The translations under genes and the position numbers were made by a program. A stretch of DNA of 64,000 nt from Zonotrichia leucophrys gambelii. Its lineage: Eukaryota > Chordata > Aves > Passeriformes > Passerellidae. The DNA is taken from the NCBI RefSeq assembly GCF_028769735.1, contig NC_088179.1, positions 2,232,001 to 2,296,000 on the forward strand. The letters run 5' to 3'. A model generated the notes under the pieces. The model was not told the origin of the DNA. It worked only from the letters and a program-made list of their open reading frames with translations, and did not search any database. Position 1 is the stretch's first letter. Every line of letters starts with the position of its first letter. This document shows positions 15,515 through 27,706 of the stretch, in pieces.

Positions 15515-16739
15515 GTTTTTTATTTGCAGTGTGGTAATTCACTGGAGTGTGGAAAATGATGTTGCAAGTAATTTCAGCTGAAGCTCTTAAAGCTGTTTTG
15601 TGCTTGTGATACTGCATTAGCTCTGCTCTGTGTTAGCTGGCTCTGAAGCTCGTAGCAGGAGTCTTCTTTGAGTGTATCTGAGAAACCATCAAATCCTCTT
15701 TTAGCTAAAAGTCAAGCAAGCTCCTTGGGGAGCAGGTTGATGGGATTGACACTAATTCCAGCCTTAACACTCTTCTGCATTCAGGTAACTTTGCCCAAAG
15801 CTGGAGCAGGGATGGGGGTGCTCATCACAGGAGCCCACTCCACATGGGAGGCTTCAACACCACCCAAAGCTGTGCCCAGCTGGTGGGCAAACCATGGCTT
15901 GTGGCACACTTAGAGCCTGGAAAAGGACAAACACAGCTGATAGATCTCAACTTCTGCCTGCTTCTGGGAGCTGTGTAGAGGGGAAATGGGACAGGATCTT
16001 TGTGGTCACCTCAGGACTCACAAAACACACAGTCAATGGGATGCTTTTGTTGTGTGGCCTCACCAGTGCTCACAAGGCTTCTCAGATAAACCCCAAGAGA
16101 AGATCCCTGCCCTCAACCAGCCTGCTGTCGGCCTTAGAGATAACAACAGGGGATAAACATCAAAAGAAAATCTAAGTATTAAAATCAGTGTCTGTTAATA
16201 ACCTGAATACATTCAAAGATCTGGGCTGAATAAAGGGAGGCAACAAATCAGGAGTGGAAGTCAAAGACCCTAATAAGTGGAAGTTACAAAAAATTGAGCC
16301 ATCTGTTCCAACTGAAAACAAGAGCACTCTACTTCTACTCAAAGTTTAAAATGCTGAGTAAAATTTCTACAGTTGGTTTAAATGGATTTATGTGGCTAAA
16401 AAAGAGAAATTTAGAACATCGTATTTAAATGCAACCAATTTTTCTCTTCTCACTTCTAAATTTAAAGGAAGGTTAAGCCATGTTGAGAGTTTTTCATGAC
16501 ATGGCAGGAGTGATATCTGACTTTGGGTTGAGGTTTCCACCTGAAAGCAAGAGCAGAGGTAGGAGTGAACTCTTGGTTCCATGGAAGTACTGGTATAACC
16601 TCAGTGATTTCACAGGAGAAAGGGTCCCCCCTTGGCAAAAGGCAATTTTTTGGTAAATACATTACAGCTATAGTGCCAGTGCCCCAGGACATGTCTGGGG
16701 TTAAGCCACCTCCTCCTTTTCCACACAGCACCCCCTACT

Positions 16740-17875
16740 TTAGAAGGTATCTGGGTCGGGGTACAGGAGGAAGCCCATGAAGGTGGAATCATTGAGGTTA
16801 TCAGCATAGACCCCATTCTTGTCCCCATTCCCATACACCTGGAGCCAGACCTCGTCCCCGGAGCTGAGGTGCAGCAGGACAGAGCCGCTGGCTTGGTCCA
16901 CGTTGTTGTTCTGGAACTGGTCGTAGGTGAAGATGACAGCCTTGTCCTTCCTGTAGAGGCTGACCTTGACGTCTGACAGGTACACAGTGAGGTGGTAGGA
17001 GAAGAAGTAGGTGCCAGGCACGTTGCAGAGGAACTTGCCCGTGCTGGGGTCGTAGTGGCCCTGCTCGTTGTAGAAGATCTTGCTGAAGCGGATGGGGACG
17101 TTGGGGGCCGGGCTGTGCTCTGTCAGCCCCACGCTGAAGGCAGAGCGCTGCACAAAAGCATCTTTGCCCTTCTGCCCTGGGATTCCAGGAATTCCAGGAG
17201 ATCCAGGAGGTCCAGGAAAGCCTCGGCTCCCAATTGGGCCCGGTTCACCTTTGGGACCTGCAGGACCTGCGGGACAGAGTGGAAATTGGGAGTTGTGCTT
17301 ACACTGTGTGGGAAGCTGCTGCTGAAGTGCAGAGGGGGCTGTGGTGTGAGCCCTGCTCAGCACAGAGCTGAGGAAGGGCTCAGGGATCCCAAGAGTCCCC
17401 AGGGGCTGAGGCAGCGAGTGGAAACCCTGCTCACCCCCTGCCCTGGCTGTGTGCTGAGCTGCTGAGAGCAGCACATCAGAAAAAACATCATTAACTGGAG
17501 AAAAACCCACACCAAACTCTGACTTGGGTTATGGAATCTCCACCTCAGCTGATAATCAAAACCCGTCTGGATAAACATCAGGCATGGACCTATCAGACAT
17601 GAAATGTGTTGGGACAGGGGCTGGGACTCGAGCAATGACATACCACCTGCTCCTCACCAACCTTCATCTCCTTTATCTCCCTTGAGTCCATCTCTTCCAT
17701 CCTTCCCATCCCGGCCGGGGGCCCCGTTGTGGCCAGGGTAGCCAGGTGCTCCTCCCATCCAGTTGGCACATGGCATTTTGGGGTCAGGCTGGGGGGTCTC
17801 CTGGGCAGCCACTCCTGTGGAGTGGGGGGCCAGCAGCAGCCACGAGCACAGCAGGAACCCTGCCAGGCCCCTCAT
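16740..17875 (-). CDS. ADIPOQ: Adiponectin, two coding exons
   Basis: Coding exons on the minus strand are 17875-17662 and 17266-16740, split after the first base of a codon (donor GTTGGT, acceptor CCCGCAG), giving 246 residues. Residues 1-24 form a signal peptide ([19 protein letters not shown]...). A short variable region follows with Cys36, the position of the human cysteine that links trimers into larger oligomers. Exactly 22 Gly-X-Y triplets (42-107), the mammalian number, form the collagen stalk, including lysines in GLKGDKG and GPKG that are hydroxylated in mammals. Residues 108-246 are the C1q/TNF-like globular head with [52 protein letters not shown] and [10 protein letters not shown]. 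Adiponectin is a hormone secreted mainly by adipose tissue that raises insulin sensitivity and fatty-acid oxidation through the AdipoR receptors. A 5' non-coding exon is expected upstream but was not found; the coding exon starts after an AG at 17885-17886. Confidence 0.97.
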
Positions 17876-17889
17876 TGCTGGTTCCTGAT

Positions 17890-18926
17890 GTGGACAATTG
17901 CTTTGTTAACTTTAAAGGTTAATAGAGAAAAAAAAGTGAACACTCTTCCCACCCTCCCCCAAATAACAGAGAGGCACAGAAGACTAAATTTCAGTCAGTC
18001 CATCTGAAGGAAAGCAGTTTGTGCTGCTGGTGTGAGCTCCATGAGCCAAGCTGGACCCCTGGGGCACACCCAGAGCAGAGAGGAGCAAAGACCAGTTACC
18101 CTCCAGCCCTCTCAGGCTCTGTGCAACGCACAGATGTTTCAGCAGCCAGCACAGCACATGCCAGGGTATCTGTGGCTGATCTCCTTGCAAAGCTCTGCTC
18201 AATTAGCCACAAAAAGCTCTGACTCCTGCCTGGGTGAGTGAGGGGCTGATGGGAGGCATGGGGCTGGCAGAGTTGTCTCAAACCCTCCACAGCCTCCCAG
18301 ACAGGGGTGGGTTCTCACTGCACGTACACCCTGCTCACCTGGATCTATCTAACACGAACAGAAACCACAGCCAGGCTTCCCAGCTTCCCTGAGCCACAAT
18401 TTGAAATTGTGATACTGGAGGTTTTTTCCATCTGAATTGGTTTTTGATTATGGGAAGACAAATTGTGCAGTTTAGCCACTGTAGGATTGCATTTCTCTTT
18501 AATCTGCCTGCTTTGCTGGTCAGAGCAATTAATGCAGCTGCCCAAAACCAGGTTGGTGGTGACACCCTGCAGCCAGCCTGGCTTTGTGCTATGCTCCCAG
18601 CCCCCGGTGGGCTTTGAGTCAGGCTTTTAGAACACAAAATAATTTTAAAATGACCATTGTTGTGTGATACTGCTCCCTGGGCAGGGCTTATACTCTGGAA
18701 CAGTAAAGGTATCCTGTTAGGAGCATTGTAAGTGGCATAATAGGCAATAAAAAGTGAGCAACAGCATGGCAATTAGAGTCCCTTAGCTCTGTAATTTTCA
18801 AGAAAAATAATATTTTGGAGCAATTTCTTTGCAGGGTTGCTTTTCCTGGGCAAGCTATTCAAATGTCGTATTTTAAATAATGTCTTATTAGCTCTGGTGT
18901 AATTGCTTCAAAGGAAGCTGAAGAAA
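17890..18926. other. ADIPOQ upstream region (expected intron 1)
   Basis: Sequence upstream of the first coding exon of ADIPOQ. In vertebrates ADIPOQ begins with a non-coding exon some kilobases away, so this is probably intron. I see no coding exon or clear repeat. Confidence 0.45.
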
Positions 18927-19491
18927 TGTGCTGGTTTTAGCTGGGGCAGAGTTAATTTTCTTTGTCCATGTGTTGTGTTTTGGATTTGTGCTGAACACAG
19001 GGCTGATACCACAGGGGTGTTTTTGTTACTGCTGAGCAGTGCTTGCACAGCATCAAGGCTTTTTCTGCTCCTCACACCACCAGTGAGGAGCCTGGGGTGC
19101 ACAAGGGGTTGGGAGGGGACACAGCCAGGACAACTGAGCCCAGCTGACCCAAGGGATATTCCAAACCATGGCATCATGCTCAGCTCTAAACCAGGGGTAA
19201 GGCTGGCCCCAGGCTGCTCCTCAGGGGCTGGCCAGTTATCAGTGAGCTGGTGCTGAGCATCTGTCTTCATTTCCATCACTTGTCTTTCTCTCTTTGTTAT
19301 TTTCCTTTCCATTACAATTTCTTATTGTTATTATTACTATTTCATTTCAATTACTACACTGTTCTCATCTCTCCCCATGAGTGTTCTCACTTTTACCAGT
19401 GCAATTCTCTCTCTCCCATTCTGCTGTAGCAGGGGTGAGCGAGTGAGTGGCTCCGTGGGGCTCAGTTGCAAGCTGGGGTTAAACCACAACA
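18927..19491 (+). mobile_element. Solo ERVL-like LTR
   Basis: It starts TGTGCTGGTTTTAGCTGGGG and ends GGGGTTAAACCACAACA. The internal landmarks are those of the widespread bird ERVL-type LTR: 'gttactgctgagcagtgctt', 'caaggggttgggaggggaca', 'gggatattccaaaccat', then 'ttctcacttttaccagtgca'. No convincing 5-base duplication remains, consistent with age. Confidence 0.82.
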
Positions 19492-19494
19492 GTA

Positions 19495-22400
19495 ACAAAG
19501 AGGTTGCCATGATTTCAGTTATTCTTGAAGAAAAAGTATTTATATTGAGGATATTGAAGGGGCTTTGAAAAAAAACAAAATTAAAAGCTCTCTTTAATGA
19601 CTTTGGTGGGCAGTGCCTAACACCTAAAATCAGGAAACTCCCAATCTGTGCCCACCCAGCCAGGCTCCAGCAGCCACCCAGCACTCTGAGAGGGCAGTGC
19701 CCTGCCCTGGGGGCAGTTTTGGGGCTGAGGGTGCTGTGAGGTGCAGTGGGCACAGCCTGAGCCCCTTAGGCAGTGTTCCTGTGTCCCTGCACTTTGGGAA
19801 GAGAAACATCCCTTGCAGCAAGGGAGGTAGTGATTGTCCAGGGACCAGCACGGAGCAGTGAAACTGATGTCTGTAAATCCTGCAATGGCTTGGTTTGCTA
19901 AGCAAGGTGTGCACAGTGATCACACCTTGCCATGCCCCAGTGGCACCCTTGTCCCCCCTGCCTGGGTCCCCTCCAGCTCATGCACTACCCCTCCAAACCA
20001 GCACAGGCTGTCTGGGGACACCTAACTGTGTTAAAGCATGGTGGTGACCCATAGAAATGTGGCTCAAAATTGTGTTTCTTGAGCTGTGTTTTGGTGATTT
20101 TGCTGGGGTTAGTTCTGCTTTCTGGTGCCCTGCCTAGAACTCAATTTTAGTGGTGTGCCCCACATCCAGGTCTTCTCCTGGTGCAAAAGAACCCCTCCTG
20201 TAAGGCCACCAACAGTGCAGGTGTGAGGAGCCAAAGCAGGTCTGCAGAAGCTTTTTTGGGGGCTGCCTGGCCAGCCTGCTCAGAGCCATGCCCTCCCCAG
20301 CACCAGAGCACACATCACACACTCAGTGCTCTCCTTGCTCAGGAGAAAAGTGCTGTGATTGCAAGGAAAGAACATCTTCTATCCCCACAGTCTAACTCAA
20401 GCCCAGGTGATTTCTGTGCTTGAGAAGTCAAGCAGCTCTCTGGCATAAGTATATCTTACAAAGGGGAAGTTTTAAGCTGTGTCTACCAGATCTGAGCTTA
20501 AGCTCTGGTTTAGAAGTGACATCTCTTTACTTGATCTGTCCCACTTCCTTTTGATTTTCCATCTGATGCTTAGCATCAGTTTAACATGAAATAATCTGCT
20601 ATATTTGAATGTCAGTCATACCTTTTGGACAAGAAATAGATCAACAAGAAATAGATGAGCTCTGTGCTGCTGGTGGCTTTCAGGGATTGCCTTGGCAGCT
20701 GCTGTATCAAAGGCACATATCTGTTATATGAAGTTTATTCATTTATCAGCAGAAGCCATGGTAGCATTTGTGAGAACAATGCCATTCCTAAGGGCTACAT
20801 AATGATTCAGAATTTAAATTTCAGATTGCACTATATAAAAATTATATACTCTAAGTCCCCACATCTTTCTGCACAAAACAGAGTGAAAAATCCATCTGTT
20901 TTCCCACTGGAGAATTACCCTCAAAGGGTATTGACCAGGGCTTTGGCTTATGTCAAAAGTTTTTCTTTTTGTAATTCTCATAGTGTAATTTTTGCTGATT
21001 CCAGAGGGCTCACACCTTAAATGTGGGTGGTGCAGGTTTCTGGTGAGGAACTGGTGCCACTCTGGGAGATTTGGACAAACCCAATCTTCCCTGGAGTCTT
21101 TGAGGAAAGAGGTGAATCGAAAGGTGCCAGTGCAATATTTACTGTTACAGCCATGCAGTTTCTCACTGTTCTTCCTGAATACTTTTTGATTTAGGAGTTC
21201 TGTTCTCTAAATAGTGTTTCCAAAAAGGGGAATATGAATCTAACAGAGATCAGCTATTCTTGGTTTAAAATACTGTCTGACTATTACGAGAATAACTCTG
21301 AGAAAGAAAACCTTTTGCAAACAGAAAAGTCAGTCCAATTCAGCCCAAAAGAAGAGAAACTCCTGAACTTAGTAAGGAGGGGAAAAAAAAAATCATGCTT
21401 ACCAGCTGCTTTGAGTCCTGGTTGGCTTGCTGCAGTCTGTTTAGAGAGTGAAGTCTGGCTATTGCATTGCTAAACTGAGGGCACAGGGAGCTGTCAGCTC
21501 AGACACTGCAGCTCCCTTTGCTATTGCGCATGCTGACCTAAAACTTGGGTTTTCCCATTAATTTTTCCTGGACATAATTTAAGTTTTGGAACAGATATAT
21601 AATCCACTGGGATAGCTTGGGAAGATGGCCTTACAGGGAAAAGATGGCTTTGGGAATTGGACAGGAACTGGAGGAGCAGTGTTTTGCTGGAGAGCCTGTG
21701 GGAGAGCCTGCTCAGCCAGGGCTGTGCCTGCTGCTCTCTGCAAATTGGGAAATGCTTTAGTGGCTGCTGGAGAAAGTGTGTCCAGCTCACAGCAATGCAC
21801 ACATGTGGGGCTTTCAGTGTGCTAGGAAATGAATTATTGTGGAATAAGTTTGGGCTTCTCCTTTTAAACTGCAAGAACCATTCCCGGAGGCTGGAGGCTG
21901 CTGCCACACCAAAGAAGGGCAAAGCTGCCCCAGGGGGAGGGCAGCACTGGGGGAAAGTTCCTTTTTAAGGCACCTAAGCTTGTGCCAGCACTATTGTAAA
22001 TGACTGGAGTCATTCCAGCCTAGGATGGCTTTCCACCTATCGAGCTTTTTGGCTTTAGGTCAAAACCAAATCTCTTTCTCCCTGTATCTTCCTCCTTCCT
22101 CTGCAGCTGCTGTGGGGCAGTTCACAGTTAGCTAGGTGGAACCTTGGCAAACCTGAGTTCCCAAAATCATACCAGGAAAAAATTGTGTGGTGTTGGAACT
22201 GAGCATGCACAGCTGGTGTGATTGTGAGAGGGGAAACTCATCCGAGTGAATGCCAGTTCTGGCATGGCAGCATTCTGAATCGCTGAGTTGTTTTCAAGAC
22301 CTGGCTATTGGGAGGGATTAAAAGGACGTATAAAGGAGCACATAAATAACTTTTTATATGGAAAGCTGGAAGTCAGCATGAGTGAATGTTAAAGCCTGAG

Positions 22401-23430
22401 GAGAAGGTGCAGAAGGGAGGAGCCACAGAACACCTGCCTGCCTTTTTCTGGTCAAGCTCTTAGTCCAGCATTTGAAGAATATTTGTAGTTTTTGTTGGAT
22501 TATGGGTTTTGCATGCAATGTTGAGACTTAAAACAACCTTTCATGCAACTCCAGTAAAAGACCACAGTAGTCTAATTGGATGTGTTTTTTTATGAATGTG
22601 ATTATCTAGGGCCATGTGCATTTGTGTGCATGCAATGCCAATGTTTCTGTCAAAGTCTCCTGAGCAATGAATGGAGGATCAGAAACTTGGAACTGAAATT
22701 GGACCTGCTTTTGCTGTGGAGTGAGAGGTTTTCAGCTGCCCCTGCCCCAGGTGGGAGCAAGACAAGGCTGCTTCCCCAGTCAACTTTTGGCTTGAACCCC
22801 AAAATGTATCACTGGGATATTTGTTAGGCTGCCAGGAGCTGAGGATTGGACCTGAGGTGTTTTACAGGTAGTGCTGCAATTACCTCATGGTCTTTCAATT
22901 CAGTTGTCAGGGAAGTACCACAGTGATAAATTTTTCAGTGGCCCATCAAACATCTTCCCAAACATTATCCCTGCCTCCCAGAAGAGAGTGGAAGTTTATC
23001 TCTGGGGGTACAACCAGCAGATACAACCCCTGGCACACCTGCTTGCAGCTTTGTTGTGTTGCACACTTGGTTTGCAAGTTGGTGCTGGCTCCTGTTCCTG
23101 CTGCAGAGGGAGATCTTGTACAATGCAGAAAGCTGCTTCTGGCTTTGTGATAGGAGAACAAATCAAATGCCTGTGGTTCTGCCTGGTGACAAGCAAAACC
23201 TGGCACCAAATGTGGGCTGTCCTGGCAGTGCCCACAGCTGCAGCACTCAGGGACAGCACTCTGGATGGACTGAGGGTGTTTTGGCACAGAGGAAGCTGCT
23301 GCTCACAAGTCCTGCAATGCCTTCTCTGCTTTGCTCTGTGGTCACCAGCCCTCCTGTGTGGGACCCACTGCCAGTACCTAACCTGGCTACAGGCCTTGTG
23401 CTGAGCCTGTGTAAGAGCCTAAATGAGGGA
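19495..23430. other. Intergenic, largely unique sequence
   Basis: Almost 4 kb with no LTR, CR1 or CpG island recognised and no conserved exon. The AT-rich stretch 20640-21000 is free of repeats. The 133- to 177-codon open frames near 21.5-21.9 and 22.9-23.4 kb lack recognisable homology and overlap each other on both strands. Confidence 0.5.
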
Positions 23431-24174
23431 TGTGGGACTCCAGGCAACTTTCCAAAATGCAGTTTATTGCATACAAAATGCAGTTTATTGTAGCCAAGAG
23501 TTACAGCAGCCCAGGGTGGTGGGTGACAGAGCTGTGCCTACAGCTGTGAGCTCCAGCTGCAGGCAGGCCTGGAGACCCTTTGGTTTTGGTCACAATGCAT
23601 TATATGCTTTTCTTTTCGTTACAATGCATTATATACTTTTCTTTGCTGAGCATCTTAATACAGTAAAACCAATCTATACCTTAACTATTATCTATAGCCT
23701 ATCATAACTACTATAATTGCCACATTCATGTTACTATTCTCCAGTCACTAAAAGTTAGTGCATTACAGTTTTAGCTAGAAGTTGTTCTTCAGTTTTCTTG
23801 CAGTGGAAAATTCTGAGACCTTTTTTCTACTTGCAACACTTGGTGACTTTTTTGCCTGTGCTATCTTTCTGCTTGGTAAAAACATCTTCTTGTTTGGGGT
23901 GGGTTTATCCTTTGCTCAAAGTCATAAAAAACCCCTTCTAACTAACACACCCTTTGCCTCCTTGGTTATCCAGTAAAACTGGCTCAGCAATTCTTTTCTT
24001 CTGTATCAAAACTTGCTTCCACCTCTATTCCTTCATCAGAGTCCACATTTAAAAATCTTTCTGCCAAGCACACATATCTGTGAGACTTTCTTGTCAAACT
24101 TTCATCCTTCCCAACATGCCTGGATGTTTCCTCTCTTGGACCTGATGCAAGCCAGCCAATATGAAAAACCCACA
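23431..24174 (-). mobile_element. Probable solo LTR
   Basis: It begins TGTGGGACTCC and ends AAAACCCACA (inverted ends TGTGGG/CCCACA). Flanks AGGGA and ACGGA match at 4 of 5 bases. Near the left end the motif 'gcagtttattg' occurs twice (polyadenylation signal CAATAAACTGC on the minus strand). I found no relative elsewhere in the window, so identification rests on structure only. Confidence 0.55.
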
Positions 24175-24878
24175 ACGGACTTGATGGATTGTGGCTCGCA
24201 GCTTTCAGTAAGAATTAAATATAAGCACAAGGTTATATTTAGCCATCTATAAACAGGAATAAAATAGAGCAGAGGCTCATTATCAGCTGTGCTCTGTCAG
24301 ACCCCTGTAGCTGCCTTGGTCACAGGGAGGCTGGGACAGCTGCCTCAGAGGGAGGTTGGTGACAGTGCAGGCCCTGTTGGCAGGGTCTGTGCCATGGAGC
24401 CCGGGAGCCCTCAGCTGCCCACACCGTCCTGTCCCAGCAGGATCAAACCAGCACCACGGTGGAGCCCAGTTCCATGGGAACCCTCATCCCTGAGGCTGCT
24501 CTTCCTGTCAGAGCCAGGCTCCTCCGCTGGGATCTGTGTGAGCCCTGTGCTCCCACTCACTGTCCCCAGGGATGCCAGGTCATCCCCTCATCTTCCCTCT
24601 GGCCCTGGATACCGCATGTCCCAGAAACAACACATTCCCCACTTTGCTAAAAATGGCCCAAACTGTTGATGCTGTCTGGCAGGCGGCCTGGCAGGCTGCT
24701 CCTATTCTGGTGCTGTCTGGAGAGACCACGGCCTCTGTGCCAGGGTGCACATCTCCATGCCAGGGTGCACATCTCCATGCCAGGGGCAACGCTGGCTGCA
24801 GCCCAGGGCACCACGGGCAGCCTGGACCAGGCCCACTGCTGTAGCCAGCCAGACCCTGCTGTGGCCAACCCTTCCTGC
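24175..24878. other. Intergenic, no recognisable gene
   Basis: GC-moderate sequence. A two-copy tandem repeat of about 23 bases (catgccagggtgcacatctc) lies at about 24735-24785. No conserved exon. Confidence 0.5.
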
Positions 24879-25495
24879 TGTGAAAAACACCAATCACTTG
24901 GTTTTTAAAAGTTTAAAAGTTTAATAGTAATAAAATGGCTATAAAAATAGTAATATAATTAGAGTAATAATAATTTGGACAATTTGGATTAGGACAATAT
25001 GAGACAATAGAAACAAAGAGTTATGGACAGTCTGGGTACCTTTTTCTGGGCAACATAAGCCTGAGAGGGGACCAATATTAACAGAGGATTAACCCTTAAA
25101 AACAACAGCCTGTTGCATATTCATAACCTCATATATGATGCATAAATTCCATTCAAACATAGTATTCTCTCTGGTCAACTTCTTCCTCTGAATCCTGACA
25201 CTGTCTTCAGGGCAGCACAAGGTGGGAAGAAGTTAATTTCTTCTGATAAGAGAGCAATAAATTCTCTTTCTCTGAAAGATTTAGATGTCCTGTGGCTGCT
25301 ATCTTGCTGCGAGTCCTTTCTTTAAAAAAAGTATCTTACATAGCATAGTTTCTATTTTAACATTTTGTTATAACCTTAAACTATATTTAACACACTACTT
25401 AAGAAAATTAATACAGCATTACTTTCTAACATAACACATATAATATTCATTTTAATATTTGCGAAAAGCCAATCATAAAATACGCATTTTTCACA
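24879..25495 (-). mobile_element. Solo LTR with 4-base target duplication
   Basis: Ends are TGTGAAAAACACC and GCATTTTTCACA, an inverted pair. Flanking CTGC (24875-24878 and 25496-25499) is a perfect 4-base duplication, which points to a gamma-retrovirus-like (ERV1) source. A minus-strand ATTAAA lies near 24918. A related LTR lies at 42.08-43.29 kb. Confidence 0.8.
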
Positions 25496-25499
25496 CTGC

Positions 25500-25961
25500 C
25501 TCATGGGGACTGGAGCAGGACAGCGGCGAGGGCTGAGGGGGCGGCTCCGCACAGAAAGCAGTGAAATGGCCGGAGCTGCCATCCCCAAACCGCGATTCCC
25601 CGCGGTCCCAGGCATCCTCCCCATCCCTGTACAGCCTTGTACTTCCCTCTAGTGGCTAATTGTTAATGGGAGATCTCCCGGTGCCCGGCCCCAGCAGGCC
25701 CGAGGCTGGCAGCCTGCTCCTGTGTGCCCTCAGGGCCTGCTCAGCCCTTCCCCGTCAGGCTGGCTCCTGGTGGGTGCACCTGGGCCTTCCCTGTCCCCAG
25801 CAGTGCCAGCAAGGAGGCACAAAGGCCATGGCCATGCCGTGTGGCACAGCCTTTCCTGTCACACCACACGGGTTTGTAATTAATTCCCATTAATTACAAA
25901 CTCACGGCCCTGATGCTCCCCCTGGGTTTTCCTCCATGAGCGTGAGGAGGTGGCACAGGTC
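25500..25961. other. Intergenic, moderately GC-rich
   Basis: Scattered CpGs around 25520-25700, but too few and too short for a confident promoter island. No exon recognised. Confidence 0.4.
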
Positions 25962-26344
25962 TGTGACGGTGGTCACAGGGGTTCTTGGATGAGGGAACAG
26001 ACGAGAATGTTGACTGCATGTTTCAGAAGGCTTGATTTATTATTTTATGATATATATTACATTAAAACTATACTAAAAGAATAGAAGAAAAGGTTTCATC
26101 AGAAGGTTAGCTAAGAATAGAAAGGAATGAATGATAACAAAGCTTCTGTCTCGGACAGAGAGCCCGAGCCAGCTGACTGTGATTGGCCATTAATTAGAAA
26201 CAACCACATGAGACCAATCACAGATGCACCTGTTGCATTCCACAGCAGCAGATAATCATTGTTTACATTTTGTTCCTGAGGCCACCCAGCTTCTCAGGAG
26301 GAAAAATCCTAAGAAAGGATTTTTCACTAAAGATGTCTGTGACA
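25962..26344 (-). mobile_element. Solo LTR, family A
   Basis: Minus-strand copy reading TGTCACAGACATCT to ACCGTCACA, flanked by CAGGTC and CAGGCC (6 bases, one change). It shares 'gcattccacagcagcagata', 'ttattattttatgatatata' and 'gactgtgattggccatta' with other family A copies. Confidence 0.85.
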
Positions 26345-26410
26345 CAGGCCCAAGGTGGCTGCTCACCCGAGGCCATGGCAGTGATGAGGGGTGGGGGACA
26401 GGAGGCCTCT

Positions 26411-26690
26411 GGAAGTCAGGAGCCCACGGGGGCCATGACTCCTTCCCATCACACTTTGCTGTGCATTGTGCAAGGCCAGCAGAAGAGTTTTTTTGGCCAC
26501 AAGGGATTTTCCATTCACTGAGGGATGGATCCCCAGCCCAACCTCTGCTGGGCATTAGCTGACTCCCTGCCTGTTGCAGGTGAGGGATGTGCCATGTGCC
26601 ATGGGGTGGCTTTGGCACTGTTCTGTGGGGCCTGGGGCTCTTCTCCCAGTGCTGGATTCTCCTGGACTGTCACCCAGGGATGCTGAGCCA
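26411..26690. repeat. Direct duplication, copy 1
   Basis: It aligns with 29689-30035. Shared runs include 'ggaagtcaggagcccac', 'cacactttgctgtgcattgt', 'ggccacaagggattttccat', 'agctgactccctgcctgttg' and 'atggggtggctttggcact'. This copy lacks about 77 bases present in copy 2. Confidence 0.85.
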
Positions 26691-27225
26691 GCCCTTGGGT
26701 CCAGGGACAAGGGGACATACCACACTGGGTGGGCTGGGGGGCCCTGGCCCTGGCTGAGGACATGGCACCCACTGCCACGCTCTGCCTTTGCTCGAGGCCA
26801 GCTCCTGCTTTCCCGGCCCATTTCACACAGACAAACGGGCTCTTTTCCTCCCTCTGATGGGCAGCTCGGACAGAGCAGCTCCCTGCCAGGCTTGAGCAAC
26901 AGCGCGTTTCTCTTCTTGGCCCTTGCAAACAAACTTCCCTGGCCTCAGGGGAGCCCTGCTTGGCTCCTAACGAGGCAAGGGATCTTGGCACAGCAAGAGT
27001 TCTCATGCCGAAGGGACATTGAGACGTTTTGTCCAGGAAGCAGAGCCCTGTAAATACTGCCCAGAGCTCCTGTTATTGAGTCACAGCTGTTCCCAGGGCT
27101 CGTTTGTGCTCTCTGAGCTCAGGGTGCTGCTTTGGCCTCCCTGGGCTGGCCAGGGCAACCAGGGGGTTCTGCATGATGGCATCCAGCTCCCCTCTGCTCC
27201 ACTGAGCCAGGCACTGGCTGCTTTC
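26691..27225. other. Intergenic, no recognisable gene
   Basis: GC-moderate sequence. A 163-codon minus-strand open frame (26515-27006) runs into the duplication and has no recognisable homology. Confidence 0.45.
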
Positions 27226-27455
27226 AAAGAATCACAGAACCACAGAACCACAGAGTCACAGAACCACAAAAACACAGAATAACGAGGTTGGAAGAGACCT
27301 CTAAGATCATCCAGTCCAACCTATGCCCTAACACCTCAATCAGACTATAGCACCCAGTGCCATGGCCAGTCTTATTTTAAACACATCCACAGATGGTGAT
27401 TCTACCACCTCCCTGGGAAGAGCATTCCAGTGTTTTATTACTTTCCTGTGCTTTA
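27226..27455 (-). mobile_element. CR1 LINE 3' end
   Basis: Antisense CR1 3' region: 'ggttggaagagacctctaag' then 'atcatccagtccaaccta' is a hallmark of avian CR1. The plus-strand left end is an expanded run of roughly 9-10-base units (cacagaacca variants, 27230-27280), derived from the short repeats that end CR1. Confidence 0.88.
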
Positions 27456-27706
27456 TTATTTCAGCACAGTCTGGGCTCGCCTGGGGCTCCCTCTGGGCTG
27501 GAAGGAGCTGTTCAGGGAGCAGAATGAGCTCAGTGCTGCAGTGTGTGGGTCACCTTTGTGAGTGCCTCCCCTCCAAACACCCCCAGCTTTCACCCCTGCA
27601 GGGATCACAACTTCCACCAGGCACCTGAGAGCGCACCTCAGCCTGGCTGAGCTGTTAATGAGCGACTGTTAATGAGGCTGCCACTTGCCCGTTCAAATGA
27701 GCAGCT

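Noticed and set aside
16992..17465. 157-codon plus-strand frame
   Set aside because: Antisense shadow of the ADIPOQ collagen and C1q exons.
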